Positions 1 through 7,747 of a DNA stretch of 35,249 nucleotides are shown one piece after another. Under the pieces are notes generated by a model, which did no database searches, had not been told where the DNA came from, and saw only the letters and a list, made by a program, of their open reading frames with translations. How positions within the stretch are numbered: the stretch's first letter is position 1; each line of letters starts with the position of its first letter. The DNA comes from Pollutibacter sp044353505. Lineage in GTDB: Bacteria > Bacteroidota > Bacteroidia > Chitinophagales > Chitinophagaceae. Position numbers and translations under genes: made by a program. The stretch covers positions 1 to 35,249 of the forward strand of contig JBILBU010000022.1 in assembly GCA_044353505.1 (NCBI GenBank). The letters run 5' to 3'.

Positions 1-110
1 ATACTACTAATATGGGGAGTTAAATTTATTCACAAAGTCAAAAATTAATTTTGTACTGTGGGAGCAATTTGTAATTTAGTGGAAGAATTTAATGGGTTAG
101 TAAGTACTGA

Positions 111-143
111 AGGGTCAGCTTTTGCTGGCCCTTTGGTTTTTTT
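111..143 (+). terminator. Rho-independent terminator-like hairpin
   Basis: Bases 111-119 (AGGGTCAGC) pair with 124-132 (GCTGGCCCT) around a TTTT loop, with one G-T wobble. The stem is followed by TTGG and a run of seven T. This is the shape of an intrinsic terminator on the plus strand. It would end a transcript that begins left of the window or in bases 1-110, where I recognise no gene. It lies about 100 nt upstream of radA, so radA probably has its own promoter after it. Confidence 0.6.
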
Positions 144-241
144 ACACAGGTTGTTTTTTCACCAAGACATTTTCGTCAAAATACAATACCAAAAGAGAAG
201 GTTAGCAAAAGTTTTCTGCATCGGTTCTTTACCTTTAACGC

Positions 242-1606
242 ATGAGCAAAATCAAGAAAGCATTCTTTTGCAAAAACTGCGGATATGAATCTCCCAAATG
301 GTCAGGAAAATGTCCTGCGTGCAATGAATGGAATACGTTCACAGAAGAAATCATCCACAAAGAGACATCAGCTAAAAAAGAAAACTGGAAAGAAACACAA
401 TCAGGGCAATCAAAGAGTGTTGTATTGCATGAAGTAATATCCAAGGAAGGTGAAAGAATCATAACGAAAGATCAAGAATTAAATCGTGTACTTGGGGGGG
501 GGATTGTTCCAGGAAGTTTAGTGCTCGTTGCAGGAGAACCCGGAATTGGTAAGTCGACTTTGTTCTTGCAAGATGCGTTGATGCTGAATGAACTTCGCAT
601 ACTCTACATCAGCGGAGAAGAAAGTGAACAGCAAATTAAAATGCGCGCAAACCGCATCAATATTTCTCACGATGAATTCTATCTACTCACTGAAACATCG
701 ACCCAGAGCATATTTCAAGAGATAAAAAAAATAAAACCTCAACTTGTTATTGTAGATTCAATTCAAACATTGCAATCTCCATATATCGATTCTTCACCCG
801 GAACAATATCACAAATAAGAGAATGCACATCTGAGTTTCAACGCTTCGCAAAAGAAACACAAACCCCTGTGATATTGATTGGGCACATTACAAAAGATGG
901 CAGCATTGCTGGGCCAAAACTTCTTGAACACATGGTGGATACTGTCTTGCAATTTGAAGGAGATCAACACTATGCCTACAGAATTCTTCGTACCACAAAA
1001 AATAGATTTGGGTCTACCGCCGAACTTGGTATTTATGAAATGACAGGAGCAGGAATGAACCCTGTAGAAAATCCATCAGACATTCTCATCAACCAAAAAG
1101 AGGAACAACTCAGTGGCATCGCAATCGGTGCAACTATGGAAGGATTGAGACCACTGCTCATCGAGGTTCAAGCACTTGTTACTCCATCTGTTTACGGAAC
1201 ACCTCAGCGAACTGCAAGCGGATTTGATCTCAGAAGATTGCAATTGTTGCTTGCCGTGTTAGAGAAAAGAGGTGGTTTTCACTTCGGCACAAAAGACGTT
1301 TTTGTGAATATTGCAGGCGGTCTCAAGATAGAAGACCCGGCAATTGACCTTGCCATGGTCTTTGCCTTACTCAGCTCCTATGAAGACATCCCCCTGTCAC
1401 AAAAGACCTGTTTTGCGGGAGAAGTTGGCCTCAGTGGAGAGATAAGGGCGGTAAATCGGGTAGATCAAAGGATCTCGGAGGCAGAAAAGTTGGGTTTTGA
1501 GAACATCGTCATCAGTAAATACAATAGAAAATCAGAATCCCACAAAGGAATCAAGACTACCTCTGTAGCCCTGGTAGAAGAAGTATATAGAACAATATTC
1601 AAATAA
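242..1606 (+). CDS. radA: DNA repair protein RadA (branch-migration ATPase)
   Basis: RadA is a RecA-like ATPase that helps process recombination intermediates during DNA repair and natural transformation. The 454-residue protein has the usual length and domain order. A four-cysteine zinc finger uses C10, C13, C24 and C27. Walker A GEPGIGKST is at 98-106, and a Walker B-like strand VIVDSIQT lies near 159-166. The RadA-specific KNRFG motif is at 253-257, and a Lon-protease-like C-terminal domain fills the rest from about residue 270. The ATG at 242 puts the zinc finger at its normal distance from the N-terminus. comF follows 9 nt downstream on the same strand, so the two are probably co-transcribed. 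Both families are linked to DNA uptake and recombination in other bacteria. Confidence 0.96.
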   Translation: MSKIKKAFFCKNCGYESPKWSGKCPACNEWNTFTEEIIHKETSAKKENWKETQSGQSKSVVLHEVISKEGERIITKDQELNRVLGGGIVPGSLVLVAGEPGIGKSTLFLQDALMLNELRILYISGEESEQQIKMRANRINISHDEFYLLTETSTQSIFQEIKKIKPQLVIVDSIQTLQSPYIDSSPGTISQIRECTSEFQRFAKETQTPVILIGHITKDGSIAGPKLLEHMVDTVLQFEGDQHYAYRILRTTKNRFGSTAELGIYEMTGAGMNPVENPSDILINQKEEQLSGIAIGATMEGLRPLLIEVQALVTPSVYGTPQRTASGFDLRRLQLLLAVLEKRGGFHFGTKDVFVNIAGGLKIEDPAIDLAMVFALLSSYEDIPLSQKTCFAGEVGLSGEIRAVNRVDQRISEAEKLGFENIVISKYNRKSESHKGIKTTSVALVEEVYRTIFK

Positions 1607-1615
1607 TATGGGTAG

Positions 1616-2317
1616 ATGAGAACCCTGGCTCGTGAAACTTATGAGTCAATCGTCCATTTATTCTACCCAAGCATCTGCTTTGGATGCGAGAATGAAATCA
1701 TAGATGGGGATGAAATGCTTTGCATATCATGTCTTCAATCACTCCCCTATACCTTGTTTGAAACCATCGACAACAATCCTGTCTCAATACTTTTCTGGGG
1801 AAGATGCAAGATTGTAAAAGCCTTCAGTACATTTTACTTTATCGAAGAAACTCCATTGCAAAAAATCATTCATCAAATTAAATATAAAAACCAGGAAAAC
1901 TTAGGTATCTATATGGGCCAACTCATGGGATACAAGATTGAAGCAATTGAAAAAAATATAGCGGTCGACTTATGTATTCCCATGCCACTGCATCCAAAAA
2001 AAGAAAGTGAACGAGGATATAACCAATCAGCACTGCTTACCAAAGGCATTGAACAGGCAACGGGCATTCCAACGCTGCTCAACACACTGATTAGAAAAAC
2101 ACATACAAGCTCCCAGACAAAAAAAAATCGAATTGAAAGATGGATGAATGTTGAAGATATATTTGACGTCACTGCACCAGATGCAATAAAGGGCAAACAT
2201 ATTTTATTGGTAGATGATGTAATCACTACTGGGGCTTCAATAGAAGCCTGCGTGAACGTACTGCTCGCAAACCGCGCTGCGGGAGTATCAGTGGCCAGTC
2301 TTGCCTATACCCTTTAA
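1616..2317 (+). CDS. comF: ComF family protein (phosphoribosyltransferase-like)
   Basis: ComF-family proteins are implicated in handling single-stranded DNA during natural transformation and carry a phosphoribosyltransferase fold. The 233-residue protein shows an N-terminal zinc-finger pair, C21-x2-C24 and C36-x2-C39. It has the conserved RGYNQS at 133-138 and the PRPP-binding loop LLVDDVITTGAS at 197-208. These are the three hallmarks of the family. It starts 9 nt after the radA stop, which suggests an operon. An earlier ATG at 1608 runs into a stop after three codons, so the ATG at 1616 is the workable start. No other competence gene is visible nearby, so a transformation role is family knowledge and not proven by context. 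Confidence 0.9.
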   Translation: MRTLARETYESIVHLFYPSICFGCENEIIDGDEMLCISCLQSLPYTLFETIDNNPVSILFWGRCKIVKAFSTFYFIEETPLQKIIHQIKYKNQENLGIYMGQLMGYKIEAIEKNIAVDLCIPMPLHPKKESERGYNQSALLTKGIEQATGIPTLLNTLIRKTHTSSQTKKNRIERWMNVEDIFDVTAPDAIKGKHILLVDDVITTGASIEACVNVLLANRAAGVSVASLAYTL

Positions 2318-2348
2318 AGGAAATCATTCTTTTGTAATGCATAAGTAT

Positions 2349-2356
2349 TAAATTTG
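2349..2356 (+). promoter_or_regulatory. Candidate Bacteroidetes -7 box for the peroxidase gene
   Basis: TAAATTTG matches the Bacteroidetes -7 consensus TAnnTTTG and lies 17 nt before the ATG at 2374. No TTG is found at the ideal -33 spacing; there is TTC at 2327-2329, with 19 nt between. It would let the peroxidase gene be transcribed separately from comF. Confidence 0.4.
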
Positions 2357-2373
2357 GGGTACAATTCTTTTTT

Positions 2374-2892
2374 ATGATCAGACTAATCATCCTTATTTCA
2401 TTCGCCATGTACACATCCGCAACTACTTCAATTCATCAATTTAAAGTTCCTTCAATTGATGGCAAGACAATTGATTTTTCTAAGTTTAAAGGAAAGAAAA
2501 TACTTATTGTAAACACAGCATCTGAATGTGGTTACACTCCGCAGTATTCAGATCTTGAGCGACTATACAAAGCACACGGAAGTAAACTTGTAATTGTTGG
2601 ATTTCCTGCAAATAATTTCGGCGGACAAGAACCAGGTTCAAATGCTGAAATAAAAGACTTCTGCCAGAAAAATTATGGCGTGAGTTTTATCATGGCAGAA
2701 AAAGTTTCTGTGAAAGGATCAGACATCCATCCGCTGTTCAGCTGGCTTACAAAAAAGACAGCCAATGGTGTTATGGATGCAGAGATCAAATGGAATTTCA
2801 CCAAATTTCTTCTTGACGAAAACGGCCAACTCATAAAAGTATTCCCAAGTGGCGTGAATCCGATGAGTGTGGAGATTACGAAAATGCTTTAA
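2374..2892 (+). CDS. Glutathione peroxidase-family thiol peroxidase
   Basis: The protein reduces hydrogen peroxide and organic hydroperoxides, in bacteria usually with thioredoxin as electron donor. The 172-residue sequence carries the family triad. The peroxidatic cysteine C52 sits in NTASECGYT, Q85 in FPANNFGGQEPGS (77-89), and W140 in WNFTKF (140-145). C97 is a possible resolving cysteine. Residues 1-16 are hydrophobic and end in small residues, which suggests a signal peptide and a periplasmic location. This is an N-terminal extension relative to cytoplasmic homologues. A TAnnTTTG box 17 nt upstream suggests its own promoter. The downstream spacer to the delta' gene holds a dispersed repeat. 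Confidence 0.92.
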   Translation: MIRLIILISFAMYTSATTSIHQFKVPSIDGKTIDFSKFKGKKILIVNTASECGYTPQYSDLERLYKAHGSKLVIVGFPANNFGGQEPGSNAEIKDFCQKNYGVSFIMAEKVSVKGSDIHPLFSWLTKKTANGVMDAEIKWNFTKFLLDENGQLIKVFPSGVNPMSVEITKML

Positions 2893-2898
2893 GTTCAA

Positions 2899-3010
2899 AG
2901 GACAAGAAATGCAAGGGACGAGGTCGCAGATCCAGACCGAAGCGTCTGGAGACAAGGGACAGGTAGAGCTTTCTCAACTCCCTAACCCTCCCTAACCCTC
3001 CCTAAACCTT
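2899..3010. repeat. Mosaic intergenic repeat, copy 1
   Basis: The spacer between the peroxidase and delta' genes is built of short repeat modules. A GGGACGAGG string lies at 2915-2923. A perfect 7-bp hairpin follows, TCCAGAC (2931-2937) with GTCTGGA (2944-2950) around CGAAGC. Then come GACAAGGGACAGG, CTCAACTCC, and a 10-bp tandem unit CTAACCCTCC to about 3005. Bases 2925-2954 match 5634-5663 inside ricT with a single mismatch over 30 bases. Related modules recur at 10214-10314 and 25312-25446. Confidence 0.8.
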
Positions 3011-3021
3011 ACCTTCACCCC

Positions 3022-4212
3022 ATGCAATTCAGTGAAATATTCGGACAAACTGCTGAGAAGGAAAAACTGGTTAGCCTAGTAGCTAACAATAGGCTAAGTC
3101 ATGCCCTATTATTTTTATCTAAAGAGGGAAGCGGAGCGCTGGAACTGGCTATAGCCCTTGCTCAGTATATTGTATGTGAAAGAAATAAGCCCGGGAAAAA
3201 GAATAGTGAGGCATCTTTATTTGGAGAAGAGCCCCCCTCGACCTTTCTAAACGACGCATGCGGCAATTGTGCCTCCTGCAGAAGGGCATCAGGGCTGATA
3301 CATCCTGATATTCATTTTTCATTCCCAACAATCATCAAGACTTCCGGAGAAAAACCCGTCTCTAACGATTTCATCACAGAGTGGCGAAGCTTTGTACAAC
3401 AAACTCCATTTGGAAACGCCTATGATTGGCTGCAATCAATAGGAGCTGAAAATAAGCAAGGAAATATCACGGTGCATGAATGTGAAGACATCTTACGCAA
3501 ACTGAATTTAAAAAGTTTTGAAAGTGGCTACAAGATCTTAATCCAATGGATGCCAGAATATCTCGGTGTTTCAGGAAACAAGCTACTGAAGCTCATTGAA
3601 GAACCGCCTGCAAATACACTATTTATATTCGTTGCAGAGGATGAATCAAAAATACTGCCGACCATCCTGTCAAGAACCCAACTCGTTAAGATTAATCGAC
3701 TGGAGTCCAGGGATGTACAAGATTGGCTAATCACTAAACAGGCAGTGCCCAAAGAAAAAGCAATCCAAATTGCCTCAATGGCAAATGGTAACTTGAGGGA
3801 GGCATTTCAACTGCTGCATCAGGCTGATGAAGACTGGCAGGAAATGCTCAGGGAATGGCTAAATGCCATCCTAAAAAATGGGCCCCCTGCACAAATCAAA
3901 TGGGTAGATGAAACCAGCAAACTGGGAAGGGAGAAACAAAAGCAGTTCGTAGCCTATTTTATCCATCTTTTGTCCATCGCTGTTCATCTGACCAATCAAG
4001 GAACCGCTCCTGATGTTGATGAGAAGGAGCTTGATTTTGCCAATCGCCTTCTCCGCCTAGCGGCTACCGAGCAACTTGAGGCTATCGTCCATGAACTGGA
4101 TAAATCAATCTATCAAATTGAAAGAAACGCCAATGCCAAGATGCTTTTCATGGCACTGACGATCAAAATTTATCATATAATAAGAGATAAAACTGTAATT
4201 TTAGCAAACTGA
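3022..4212 (+). CDS. holB: DNA polymerase III delta'-like clamp-loader ATPase
   Basis: Delta' is a structural subunit of the clamp loader, which places the sliding clamp on DNA. The 396-residue protein has the AAA+ layout of the DnaX/HolB group. A GQ-containing N-terminus is followed by a degenerate P-loop (about 33-40, SKEGSGAL), which is usual in delta' because it does not need ATP hydrolysis. Cysteines C52, C80, C83 and C86 form a zinc module. Then come LLKLIEEPP at 188-196 and the arginine-finger SRT motif (LSRTQ, 216-220). The C-terminal part is helical. Separation from DnaX rests on length and the missing Walker A. The ATG at 3022 lies just after the repeat-rich spacer, and ricT follows on the same strand, an arrangement common in Bacteroidota. 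Confidence 0.85.
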   Translation: MQFSEIFGQTAEKEKLVSLVANNRLSHALLFLSKEGSGALELAIALAQYIVCERNKPGKKNSEASLFGEEPPSTFLNDACGNCASCRRASGLIHPDIHFSFPTIIKTSGEKPVSNDFITEWRSFVQQTPFGNAYDWLQSIGAENKQGNITVHECEDILRKLNLKSFESGYKILIQWMPEYLGVSGNKLLKLIEEPPANTLFIFVAEDESKILPTILSRTQLVKINRLESRDVQDWLITKQAVPKEKAIQIASMANGNLREAFQLLHQADEDWQEMLREWLNAILKNGPPAQIKWVDETSKLGREKQKQFVAYFIHLLSIAVHLTNQGTAPDVDEKELDFANRLLRLAATEQLEAIVHELDKSIYQIERNANAKMLFMALTIKIYHIIRDKTVILAN

Positions 4213-4423
4213 CACGTGATGAGGACTGGATGGAGCGCGGTGGATCTCTGAAGAACAATTGCATATTAGTAGTGAAATATATAAAGAAGCGGCAGGTTGA
4301 TTTGTGATTTTTTTGTTTTGCACATTGATTTTCCTACCTAGATCCTCCCCAATTTCTCATCTCATTTTTTGAATAATCTGACCAGACACTTATTAAAAAA
4401 GTATCTGGCACAAATATGTTAAT

Positions 4424-5758
4424 ATGGGATGCAGTTCATGCGCAACCAAAGACGGAGGAAAACCAGGCGGCTGCCAAAGTAATGGCGGTTGTAGTACTGG
4501 AGGATGCAACAGATTAAATGTTCATGATTGGCTCGCCAATCTCCCGTTCACCGACCCTGCAATATCTTGCAGAATTGTAGAAATCAGTTTTAATAACGGC
4601 AGCAGAAAAGACTATTTCAGAAATACCACGCTTCATCATTTCAACAAAGGCGAAATCGTTAGTGTTGAAGGAGTTAGCGGATATGATGTTGGAGTAGTGA
4701 GCCTTAGCGGAGAGCTTGTGCGCATGCAGTTGAAGAAGAAAAGAATTGCCGAAGATCATGCCGACATGAAAAAGATCCTCAGAAGGGCAACTGAAGTTGA
4801 AATTCAAAAATGGCAGGAAAATAAAGCCAAGGAAAAAGAAGCCCTAGCGCGCGCAAGAGCAATTTCAAGGCAATTGAAACTTGTGATGAAAATTTGCGAA
4901 GTTGAATTTCAGGCAGATGGCCGCAAAGCAACATTCTATTATACTGCAGAGGACAGGGTTGATTTCAGAGAATTGATCAAACTTTATGCTGGCGACTTTA
5001 AAATTAAAGTTGAAATGAAGCAGATTGGCGCTCGCCAAGAGGCTGCAAAAGTTGGTGGCATCGGAAGCTGCGGAAGAGAACTTTGCTGCAGCAGCTGGCT
5101 GAATGAATTCAAAAGCGTAACCACAGCCATGGCTCGCTACCAAAATCTAAGCATCAACCAAACTAAACTGAGTGGTCAGTGTGGCCGACTCAAATGTTGC
5201 TTGAACTATGAACTCGATACTTACCTCGATGCACTTCAGCACTTCCCGGACCATGTAGACGTATTGCAAACTGCAAAAGGAAATGCGCAGCTCATTAAAA
5301 AAGATATTTTCAAAAACTTGATGTGGTATACACTTCCTGACAGCAGCAAACAATACCCACTGACAATCGACACCGTTAAGAAAATTAAAGCGCTAAACGA
5401 AAAAGGTATACGACCGGAAGAACTGGAAACTGCTGAAATCAGCAGCACTGGAAGCAAAGCGAAAGAGGCCGAACCTCAGTTTGTGGATGTAGTTGGACAA
5501 ATAAGTCTTAGGTCTCTAGATAGATATGCACAGAAAAAAAGGGGACAGGGAAACAGCCAGGGACGAGGGAATCGCCAAGGACCGAGGAACAGCCAGGTCG
5601 GAGATGCTGAACGAGCAGTGCGAGTGAAAGCACCGCAGATTCAGACCGAAGCGTCTGGAGACAGGGGACGAGTGATCAATAAAAAAGATAATGCTGACAA
5701 CGCTTCAGCGCCAAGAATAAAACCGAGCATACAGATTAAGAAGGAGAATGAGGGTTGA
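4424..5758 (+). CDS. ricT: RicT/PSP1 family protein (YaaT-like) with repeat-derived tail
   Basis: In Bacillus, RicT (YaaT) joins RicA and RicF in an iron-sulfur complex that steers RNase Y and thereby RNA maturation. This 444-residue protein has a cysteine-rich N-terminus (C3, C6, C17, C23, C28). A PSP1 core follows at about residues 140-330 with the diagnostic GIGSCGRELCCSSW (213-226) and CGRLKCCLNYE (253-263). The clustered cysteines fit iron-sulfur binding. RicA and RicF partners are not seen in this window. Residues of about 373-416 are encoded by the dispersed repeat at 5541-5671, giving a low-complexity Gly/Arg/Gln tail; the frame stays open to 5758. In many Bacteroidota the neighbour is gldH, but here gldH lies about 7 kb away on the other strand. 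Confidence 0.9.
   Translation: MGCSSCATKDGGKPGGCQSNGGCSTGGCNRLNVHDWLANLPFTDPAISCRIVEISFNNGSRKDYFRNTTLHHFNKGEIVSVEGVSGYDVGVVSLSGELVRMQLKKKRIAEDHADMKKILRRATEVEIQKWQENKAKEKEALARARAISRQLKLVMKICEVEFQADGRKATFYYTAEDRVDFRELIKLYAGDFKIKVEMKQIGARQEAAKVGGIGSCGRELCCSSWLNEFKSVTTAMARYQNLSINQTKLSGQCGRLKCCLNYELDTYLDALQHFPDHVDVLQTAKGNAQLIKKDIFKNLMWYTLPDSSKQYPLTIDTVKKIKALNEKGIRPEELETAEISSTGSKAKEAEPQFVDVVGQISLRSLDRYAQKKRGQGNSQGRGNRQGPRNSQVGDAERAVRVKAPQIQTEASGDRGRVINKKDNADNASAPRIKPSIQIKKENEG
5541..5671. repeat. Mosaic repeat copy 2, inside the ricT coding region
   Basis: GGGGACAGGG, GGGACGAGGG and a hairpin core (about 5640-5659, stem CAGAC/GTCTG with flanking pairs) are followed by ACAGGGGACGAG. Bases 5634-5663 match the intergenic copy at 2925-2954 with one mismatch in 30. 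Here the element is read in frame and supplies residues of about 373-416 of RicT. Its base and codon make-up differ from the conserved PSP1 part. Confidence 0.8.
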
Positions 5759-5761
5759 TAG

Positions 5762-5866
5762 TTGTTTAGTTGTTTAGTTGTTTAGTTGTTTAGTTGTTTA
5801 GTTGTTTAGAATGAAGTTGAATGATCTTAGTTCCTAAACGACTCAACAACTCAACAAATAAACAAA
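5762..5866. repeat. Six tandem TTGTTTAG units with a degenerate inverted copy
   Basis: Six perfect 8-bp units TTGTTTAG fill 5762-5809, starting four bases after the ricT stop. Bases 5836-5866 (CTAAACGACTCAACAACTCA and onward) are a degenerate inverted version, so a transcript could fold into a long hairpin. The array sits between the convergent ends of ricT and cdsA, where it may act as a two-way terminator. The copy number may vary between strains. Confidence 0.85.
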
Positions 5867-5873
5867 TTAACTT

Positions 5874-6767
5874 TCATCGATACATCAAATAACACACCAC
5901 CCAAACTGCTGGAGCTGCAAGGAGTATTGAATCAAAGCGATCTAGAAATCCTCCATGTCCGGGCATAAAATTTCCACTGTCTTTAACGCCCGCCATTCTT
6001 TTAAATTTACTCTCAACGAGATCTCCAATAGTTCCAAAAACTACTGTGGCGAGAAGGATTAGCAGTAGCTCCCAATTTGCTCCCCATGTGAGTTTGCCTA
6101 CCAAAAACATCAAAGTTACGCTCACTAAAATACCGCCTACGGTGCCTTCCCATGTTTTTTTGGGAGACCAGGAAGTAAGCGGAGTTTTACCAATCACAGA
6201 CCCTATCAGATAAGCCATTGTATCATTGATCCAAATGGCGAAAACGAGCAAAACTGTCGTTACAAATCCACTTAAGCCTGATAATAAAGTGGCGATTGAA
6301 TTTTCTTGATCTGAACTGCCCCAAATCCAGCCACTACGAAGATTGACCAACAAAGCAAGAGAAAGTGATAGGTATATAAGGCCAATCAGAAGTGTCAGCA
6401 ACTCTGCGCTGGAATATTTTTTACCAAACAAGAACAACAAGGTGAACATCACTAAACAGAACCTGACAATCCACTCACCCGCCTCGCTGATTGGGTATCC
6501 TTGAATTTCAATACTGCCTGAAGTAGCCATTAACATCAACCCCCAACCCAACAAAGGCACATGTATTTTCTGCCACCAAAAATGCTTCTCTGTTGAAGAA
6601 ATAATATTGCTTGCAAGTTTCTGAAATTCATGCCAACAACCAAAATGCACAATGGAAAATAAAATTAAAAAACTCCATTCATTCCACAACAGTCCGGTTA
6701 CCATAACTGCTGCATAGATCACTGCAGTTTTAACCCTGGTCTTAAATACTGGAATATTTAAAGTCAT
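5874..6767 (-). CDS. cdsA: Phosphatidate cytidylyltransferase
   Basis: CdsA makes CDP-diacylglycerol from phosphatidic acid and CTP at the inner membrane, the entry point to all phospholipids. The 297-residue protein is almost entirely hydrophobic, with about eight membrane segments. The family signature lies at the C-terminal end: GDLVESKFKR (248-257) followed by KDSGNFMPGHGGFLDRFDS (262-280), with the acidic residues that bind metal. SPKKTWEG is at 201-208. The CPBP gene lies 11 nt upstream on the same strand, so they probably share a transcript. psd, whose substrate depends on CdsA, is about 2 kb away on the other strand. Confidence 0.95.
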   Translation of the reverse strand: MTLNIPVFKTRVKTAVIYAAVMVTGLLWNEWSFLILFSIVHFGCWHEFQKLASNIISSTEKHFWWQKIHVPLLGWGLMLMATSGSIEIQGYPISEAGEWIVRFCLVMFTLLFLFGKKYSSAELLTLLIGLIYLSLSLALLVNLRSGWIWGSSDQENSIATLLSGLSGFVTTVLLVFAIWINDTMAYLIGSVIGKTPLTSWSPKKTWEGTVGGILVSVTLMFLVGKLTWGANWELLLILLATVVFGTIGDLVESKFKRMAGVKDSGNFMPGHGGFLDRFDSILLAAPAVWVVCYLMYR

Positions 6768-6778
6768 GCCCTAAGTAT

Positions 6779-7690
6779 TTAAATCGCTTGTTGATGTTTA
6801 GGAATTCCGCTTCTGTACATTTTAAAAAGAAACACAATTAAAAAAATTGCAACTGCTCCCCACCAAAGTGGATATTTATCTTCCATCGCAGTCTCAATAG
6901 ATTTACCTTGGATTCTCAATATATACACCTGCACAACAGCAATAGCATTATTAATAAAATGGGCAAGGATGGGAACCCATAAATTTTTGCTATACGCATA
7001 AAGTAGGCCAAGAACGATCCCCAGTGCAGTTCTTGCTAAAAATCCATAAAAAGAAAAATGAATGGCACTAAAAAGAATTGAGGTTACAACTACACTCACC
7101 CAAAGATTCCCTGTTGAGCGATGCATCATATTTTGAAAGCCCCCCCGGAAAAATGCTTCCTCAAAAACAGCAGGAGCAGCAGCCATCACCAACAACGTAA
7201 TCAATAAATCGGGAATTGTTTTTATTTGCGACATCACCGCAACCTGTTTCATATAAGTGTCTTCAAGGCCCTTAAAATAACTCTCTAGCTTTGCTGAAAC
7301 TGGTATCATTTCATTGAGTGTTGCCAAAGAGCCAGCAAGAAATATTGTAGTGACCATGATTGCCATTCCAAGCCCCACTGTTCTCCATGTCAAGTGCTTG
7401 CCAAAACCCAAAAACTGGAATGGCTTTTTATTGATGATGTATGAAGCCAGCAAAGCAGGAATAAAGAACATAAATAGCGTGATAATCGTTTGCACAACCC
7501 GCACTTCATTCACAAATAAAGGATCACTCATAGAATGCTGCATTTCTGCCATCTCCTGACCAGTCATCATCCTCCACACAAAAAATGATACGCCGCCTCC
7601 AACCATTAAGCCGACCCCCATGAGTGCAATTAGGATAAAAAGACCTGACCGTTCATTCATTCCAGGCCTATTTGGCAAGTTTTGTTCCAT
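6779..7690 (-). CDS. CPBP family intramembrane glutamic endopeptidase
   Basis: CPBP (Abi, CAAX-protease-like) proteins are membrane-embedded proteases related to eukaryotic Rce1; the substrates in Bacteroidota are mostly unknown. The 303-residue protein has about eight membrane spans. The three catalytic motifs are present: EEAFFR (E177, E178, R182), HFSF (H201), and HFINN (H234, N238). A hydrophilic N-terminus of about 15 residues precedes the first span. The gene stands upstream of cdsA with an 11-nt gap and is divergent from dusB across 57 nt, where both promoters must lie. The cdsA link suggests membrane maintenance, but this is only inferred. Confidence 0.88.
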   Translation of the reverse strand: MEQNLPNRPGMNERSGLFILIALMGVGLMVGGGVSFFVWRMMTGQEMAEMQHSMSDPLFVNEVRVVQTIITLFMFFIPALLASYIINKKPFQFLGFGKHLTWRTVGLGMAIMVTTIFLAGSLATLNEMIPVSAKLESYFKGLEDTYMKQVAVMSQIKTIPDLLITLLVMAAAPAVFEEAFFRGGFQNMMHRSTGNLWVSVVVTSILFSAIHFSFYGFLARTALGIVLGLLYAYSKNLWVPILAHFINNAIAVVQVYILRIQGKSIETAMEDKYPLWWGAVAIFLIVFLFKMYRSGIPKHQQAI

Positions 7691-7747
7691 CTTATCTATG
7701 CTTTAACCAGTCAACAAATTTCTAGTGTGTAACTTCGCGTTATTCTG

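Noticed and set aside
58..288. 76-codon open frame at the left edge
   Set aside because: It runs through the terminator hairpin at 111-143 and overlaps the radA start in another frame. It begins with GTG and has no family features.
2981..3010. Telomere-like CCCTAA repeats
   Set aside because: The unit is CTAACCCTCC in about two copies inside a bacterial mosaic repeat; nothing else suggests a replicon end.
5762..5809. CRISPR-like array
   Set aside because: The units are 8 bp with no spacers and there are no cas genes. The same applies to the 9-bp arrays at 16596 and 20286.
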